A stretch of 7,433 nt of DNA from Verrucomicrobiia bacterium (GTDB taxonomy: Bacteria > Verrucomicrobiota > Verrucomicrobiia > Verrucomicrobiales > Akkermansiaceae). The stretch lies in NCBI GenBank assembly GCA_947460915.1, contig CANHKJ010000148.1, positions 1 through 7,433 on the forward strand, given 5' to 3'. Positions 4,554 through 7,433 of this stretch are shown here, in pieces (positions within the stretch are counted from its first letter, which is position 1; each line of letters starts with the position of its first letter). The notes under the pieces were generated by a model. The model searched no databases. It worked only from the letters and a program-made list of their open reading frames with translations, and was not told where the DNA came from. The translations under genes and the position numbers were made by a program.

Positions 4554-7433
4554 TTACGGTTCGCTGCGAACGCGGAAAAAGTTTCTGGGTAAGGTCGCTT
4601 CGGGAATCTCGACGTTCATCAGCGCTTGATCCGCCGTGATCGTGCCGAGCGCGAACCACTGCTGGAGATTTTCCGATTGTTCGATGCGGTAACGCCGTTG
4701 TGGCACGCTCGCGAAGCTCAATTGCGGTGGTGAAGCGAAGGGAGAAAAACCTGTGACGCGCAGGCGCGATGCTGCACTGCTTGGATCAGTGCCCGCGTGA
4801 AATTCCTCGCGATTGCTTGCTCCATCGCCGTCTGCATCGCTAGCGCCATCTGTGGCCGATGAGGCATTGAGGCCATGCAAAGTTTCCCAGACATCCGGCA
4901 TTTGGTCACCATCGCTATCGAGGTCGTAGTTGAGCAACCAGCCTTCCTCGACGCGGGCGAAGGTAATTTTCGTATAATCATCGCGTTCGAAAAAGACGCC
5001 AATCGAGCCGTCATCGAGAATGGTGAGACACGAATATGCATAGCTTCCGGCATAGAGCAGGCGCGCGTGCGGCCAAGTCAAGCCACCATCTTGACTGAGT
5101 CGAATAGTGCCACCCGTGCGACCTCCACCCGCTGGATTGGAAAAAAGAAGCCACTCGCGCGAATGGCCAGCATGCGTGCTTTTCCACTGGATGACCGAGG
5201 CCTGACAAACCGGATCGGGCACCGCGGGCAAACGATAGATCGTCGACCATGCACCATTCTTCAGCGGATCAACTCCGCCGGGTGTGTAGTGTGACCATGC
5301 CCGTTGACCATTCGATCCCCCAGGTGTGCGGCCAGAAAAAAGCAAGCGTCCGTCATCCAGTTCGAGCAATTCATTTTCGTTCGTCTGCGGTGAAGTATCG
5401 GGGATTACACTGCCGAATTGCCACGTCGTTCCTTGATCTCGCGAAAAGACAAAACACATGCGCACCAGTCCATCGGTCTCACGACGCATCTGCGAAGGAA
5501 ATACCAAGGTGCCATCTCGCATGGTAATGCCATGACCAGGTCCACAAAACAACAAGCGCCACGCAGGATCTTTGACTTGGCTGGTGATGTTGATTGGGGC
5601 GCTCCATGTCACGCCGCCATTCGTGCTTTTGGTGAGAACATACTGCGCGGTCTCCGATGGCAAAATTCCCGGCCCCGAGCCATTGTAGGCACGATTGCCC
5701 TGCGACCAAAGTGCAGCAGTCCATAGAGTGTCGGTGACGTGATCGTATAAGATCGAAGGGTCGCCCACGCCATTGCCGCTCGAACCTGAAACAGCGGCAT
5801 CGTAGTCAAGAATGACTTGCGATGAACTCCACGTCACTCCGCCATCGCTACTGCGCGAGTATCCGACGTCAATGTTGCCCGGCAAATCTCCCGAGTCATC
5901 ATAGCGATGATCATACACCGCATGCAAGGTGCCATGCTTATCAGTCACGATACCGGGAATGCGAAAGGTGTGAATCCCCAAATCGCCACTGCGTACCACA
6001 TCGGAAAACATCGGCACCAGACCTAAGGTCAGTTGCCCTGCAGGAACAAAAGGATCAGGAATGATCGACTGCGAGGCAATGTTGATCTGGCTGATCTGTG
6101 CATCGATTTGAGAACCTAACGGAGCATAACGCTCGGGCTCGATCACGATCCATAAGTAACGCCATCCTGGTGCGATGCTGAGATTGGTGCTGACGTTCCA
6201 TGTGGCACTCGGCTCGTTGATTTGCGATAGCATCGGAGCATTTTCCACCTGTGCCGTTACGCCCGAATCTAGCAGAAATGCTTTGCTCAGATGAGCTTCG
6301 GAACCGTTGTCAAATTGCACCGTCACCGAATTCAGCGTGACAGGGTTTGGAGTCGGATTATGAATCGCCAATCGCAACAACGTATGGCGCCCGAAGCGTG
6401 GAATTGTTTGTGATGTTTTCTCGACTCCTGCTGAAGGCGGCTGAGATCCATTCGAGTTCGGATTCCACGGATCAGAGGCATCGGTTTGTTCCTGCAAGTT
6501 GGAAAATCCATCGCCATCATCATCGCCTGCCGGAATCGCAGCGGTGAACGAAGCATACCATTTCCACTCCCACGCATCGCTTAAGCCATCGGCATCGATG
6601 TCGGCATCCACAGGCAAAAAGGCAGCGCCCGCGGTGTAGCGGATCGAATCGATTTCTACATCAAAGCTATTGCCAAAAGTGCCGGAGGTAAAATCACCGA
6701 AAATCAATCGATTGTCACTGGCCGTGGCATCGTAGGTAACTCCGGCAATGGGCGTGAGACGAATGCTATCTCGAAAGACATGATACTTCGCATTCACCGC
6801 ATCATGCAGCACGCGAAAGGTGTGAAACTGCCCATCGAGATTGTTGTGCGCGACGTTAAACGTATTCGCGCCATTGTCACGTGTCGCATTGCCCATGACC
6901 TCGATGATGATGCGTTTCGTGCCCGTGCCAAACCACAACACAAAACCATTGGCGTTGGCGTTGCATTTCATCCGCACTTCCGCCGTCCATGATCCCGCTA
7001 CTCCTGCAGCCCAACCCGTGCTTGTGCCCTCGAACCAAGAAGCACCAACGGTACCCGATGTCACACGTAAATCATCGCCATTGACGATCGATTCGGTGAG
7101 TGCACCACTTTCAAACCATGCATTCGCATAACTCGTGCCACCCCAGATTGCATTGCCTTGGTAAATTTTTGCAAACGAAGAAGAAGGCAGAGCATCACAG
7201 ACCACTGATGAAGAAACAACATTGTTCAAGGGCGTTTCTGTTAGTCCCAAGGAAGCCGCCACACGCAGGCCAACATGTGCTTCGCCGATGGCATTCGGGT
7301 GCACATTGTCATAGGTCATCGTTGCGGCATCAAATCCTGCGTGCACCGGCACCAACCACACCGGCGATGTGGATGATGCCGCATTTTTGGCCGTTACTAC
7401 AGCAGGTAGCAAGCCATTCAGCGTCTGAATCGC
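4554..7433 (-). CDS. Modular SGNH hydrolase / GH33 sialidase, 5' end outside window
   Basis: The frame is open to the right edge: 959 visible residues, N-terminus missing. In visible numbering: 1-65 is the C-terminal end of an SGNH/GDSL hydrolase, with the catalytic Asp-His block T-Y-D-N-V-H-P-N near 40-47. About 87-272 is a concanavalin/LamG-like jelly roll. 276-323 is an Asp-rich calcium-binding linker. 330-473 is a BNR-neuraminidase N-terminal domain (PF14873 type). 474-835 is a GH33 sialidase propeller with F-R-I-P at 490-493 and four Asp boxes (528-535, 603-610, 664-671, 780-787). Probable catalytic residues are the Arg of FRIP, Asp about 516, Glu about 688, Arg 702, Arg 772 and Tyr 800, assigned by motif comparison from memory. 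836-884 is a second linker and 889-959 a beta module ending F-F-R-V-R-S-E-P. It should release sialic acid from glycans outside the cell; the SGNH part may de-esterify them. The signal peptide and the other SGNH blocks lie outside the window. Confidence 0.95.
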   Translation of the reverse strand, partial: AIQTLNGLLPAVVTAKNAASSTSPVWLVPVHAGFDAATMTYDNVHPNAIGEAHVGLRVAASLGLTETPLNNVVSSSVVCDALPSSSFAKIYQGNAIWGGTSYANAWFESGALTESIVNGDDLRVTSGTVGASWFEGTSTGWAAGVAGSWTAEVRMKCNANANGFVLWFGTGTKRIIIEVMGNATRDNGANTFNVAHNNLDGQFHTFRVLHDAVNAKYHVFRDSIRLTPIAGVTYDATASDNRLIFGDFTSGTFGNSFDVEIDSIRYTAGAAFLPVDADIDADGLSDAWEWKWYASFTAAIPAGDDDGDGFSNLQEQTDASDPWNPNSNGSQPPSAGVEKTSQTIPRFGRHTLLRLAIHNPTPNPVTLNSVTVQFDNGSEAHLSKAFLLDSGVTAQVENAPMLSQINEPSATWNVSTNLSIAPGWRYLWIVIEPERYAPLGSQIDAQISQINIASQSIIPDPFVPAGQLTLGLVPMFSDVVRSGDLGIHTFRIPGIVTDKHGTLHAVYDHRYDDSGDLPGNIDVGYSRSSDGGVTWSSSQVILDYDAAVSGSSGNGVGDPSILYDHVTDTLWTAALWSQGNRAYNGSGPGILPSETAQYVLTKSTNGGVTWSAPINITSQVKDPAWRLLFCGPGHGITMRDGTLVFPSQMRRETDGLVRMCFVFSRDQGTTWQFGSVIPDTSPQTNENELLELDDGRLLFSGRTPGGSNGQRAWSHYTPGGVDPLKNGAWSTIYRLPAVPDPVCQASVIQWKSTHAGHSREWLLFSNPAGGGRTGGTIRLSQDGGLTWPHARLLYAGSYAYSCLTILDDGSIGVFFERDDYTKITFARVEEGWLLNYDLDSDGDQMPDVWETLHGLNASSATDGASDADGDGASNREEFHAGTDPSSAASRLRVTGFSPFASPPQLSFASVPQRRYRIEQSENLQQWFALGTITADQALMNVEIPEATLPRNFFRVRSEP
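4782..4928 (-). repeat. Asp-rich calcium-binding linker 2 (thrombospondin type 3-like)
   Basis: Encodes D-S-D-G-D-Q-M-P-D-V-W-E followed by D-A-D-G-D-G-A-S-N-R-E-E-F and a final T-D-P. It has the same order as linker 1: D-x-D-x-D-G/Q-x-x-D-x-W-E, a spacer, D-x-D-G-D-G-x-S-N-x-x-E, then D-P. Such repeats bind calcium and stiffen connections between domains of secreted proteins. It joins the sialidase propeller to the C-terminal module. Confidence 0.75.
6465..6608 (-). repeat. Asp-rich calcium-binding linker 1 (thrombospondin type 3-like)
   Basis: Encodes D-I-D-A-D-G-L-S-D-A-W-E, then D-D-D-G-D-G-F-S-N-L-Q-E and a closing S-D-P-W-N-P. It lies between the LamG-like domain and the BNR-associated domain, so linkers 1 and 2 bracket the sialidase unit. 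Confidence 0.75.

Noticed and set aside
4456..4659. 68-codon N-terminal extension of the PEP-CTERM protein to an ATG at 4659
   Set aside because: It overlaps the sialidase C-terminus in another frame and would bury the signal peptide behind a charged segment; the ATG at 4455 fits the signal peptide and the paralogue.
4875..5294. Plus-strand open frame of 139 codons
   Set aside because: Antisense to the sialidase propeller, whose reading frame carries clear Asp boxes and FRIP.
7410..7412. TTG as the sialidase start codon
   Set aside because: The frame remains open to the window edge with hydrolase-like sequence before it, and the SGNH domain is plainly cut in its last third, so the true start is outside.

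Overview
This window holds four protein genes, all on the minus strand. They are two large secreted beta-strand-repeat proteins, a cytosolic DUF218/YdcF-like protein and a very large modular SGNH-hydrolase/sialidase. The outer two genes run off the window edges. The combination points to a Verrucomicrobiota genome or a close PVC-group relative: autotransporter-associated repeats without a visible beta-barrel, a PEP-CTERM tail of the form P-E-S-S-T...R-R-R-R, Asp-rich thrombospondin-3-like linkers, and a short C-terminal module ending in F-F-R-V-R. This taxonomic call is inference from protein style. Base composition looks moderate, with GC near half, and does not change visibly across the window.

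Layout in transcription order, right to left. (1) 7433-4554: sialidase gene, open at its 5' end, containing the C-terminal end of an SGNH/GDSL hydrolase domain, a LamG-like lectin domain, a calcium-binding Asp-rich linker, a BNR-neuraminidase N-terminal domain, a GH33 sialidase propeller, a second Asp-rich linker and a C-terminal beta module. (2) 4553-4456: a 98-base gap. (3) 4455-2443: beta-strand-repeat protein with signal peptide and PEP-CTERM anchor. (4) 2446-1787: DUF218/YdcF-like gene whose ATG overlaps the previous stop codon as ATGA. (5) 1786-1695: a 92-base gap. (6) 1694-1: a second beta-strand-repeat protein, open at its 3' end. There is no gene-free stretch over 300 bases. No rRNA, tRNA, CRISPR array or insertion sequence was seen.

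How the parts relate: the sialidase would act outside the cell on sialylated glycans, with the SGNH domain possibly removing ester groups. The two repeat proteins are surface or matrix proteins, and the one whose C-terminus is visible would be processed by an exosortase. Both repeat-protein genes start 60-80 bases downstream of a shared, partly palindromic 22-bp element (18 of 22 positions identical), and both begin with a signal peptide ending in Y-A-V-D-R. This suggests ancient duplication with the upstream region, or common regulation. I see no strong case for a wholly new system. The best leads are the shared element, the translational coupling of a DUF218 gene to an exosortase substrate, and the esterase-sialidase architecture.
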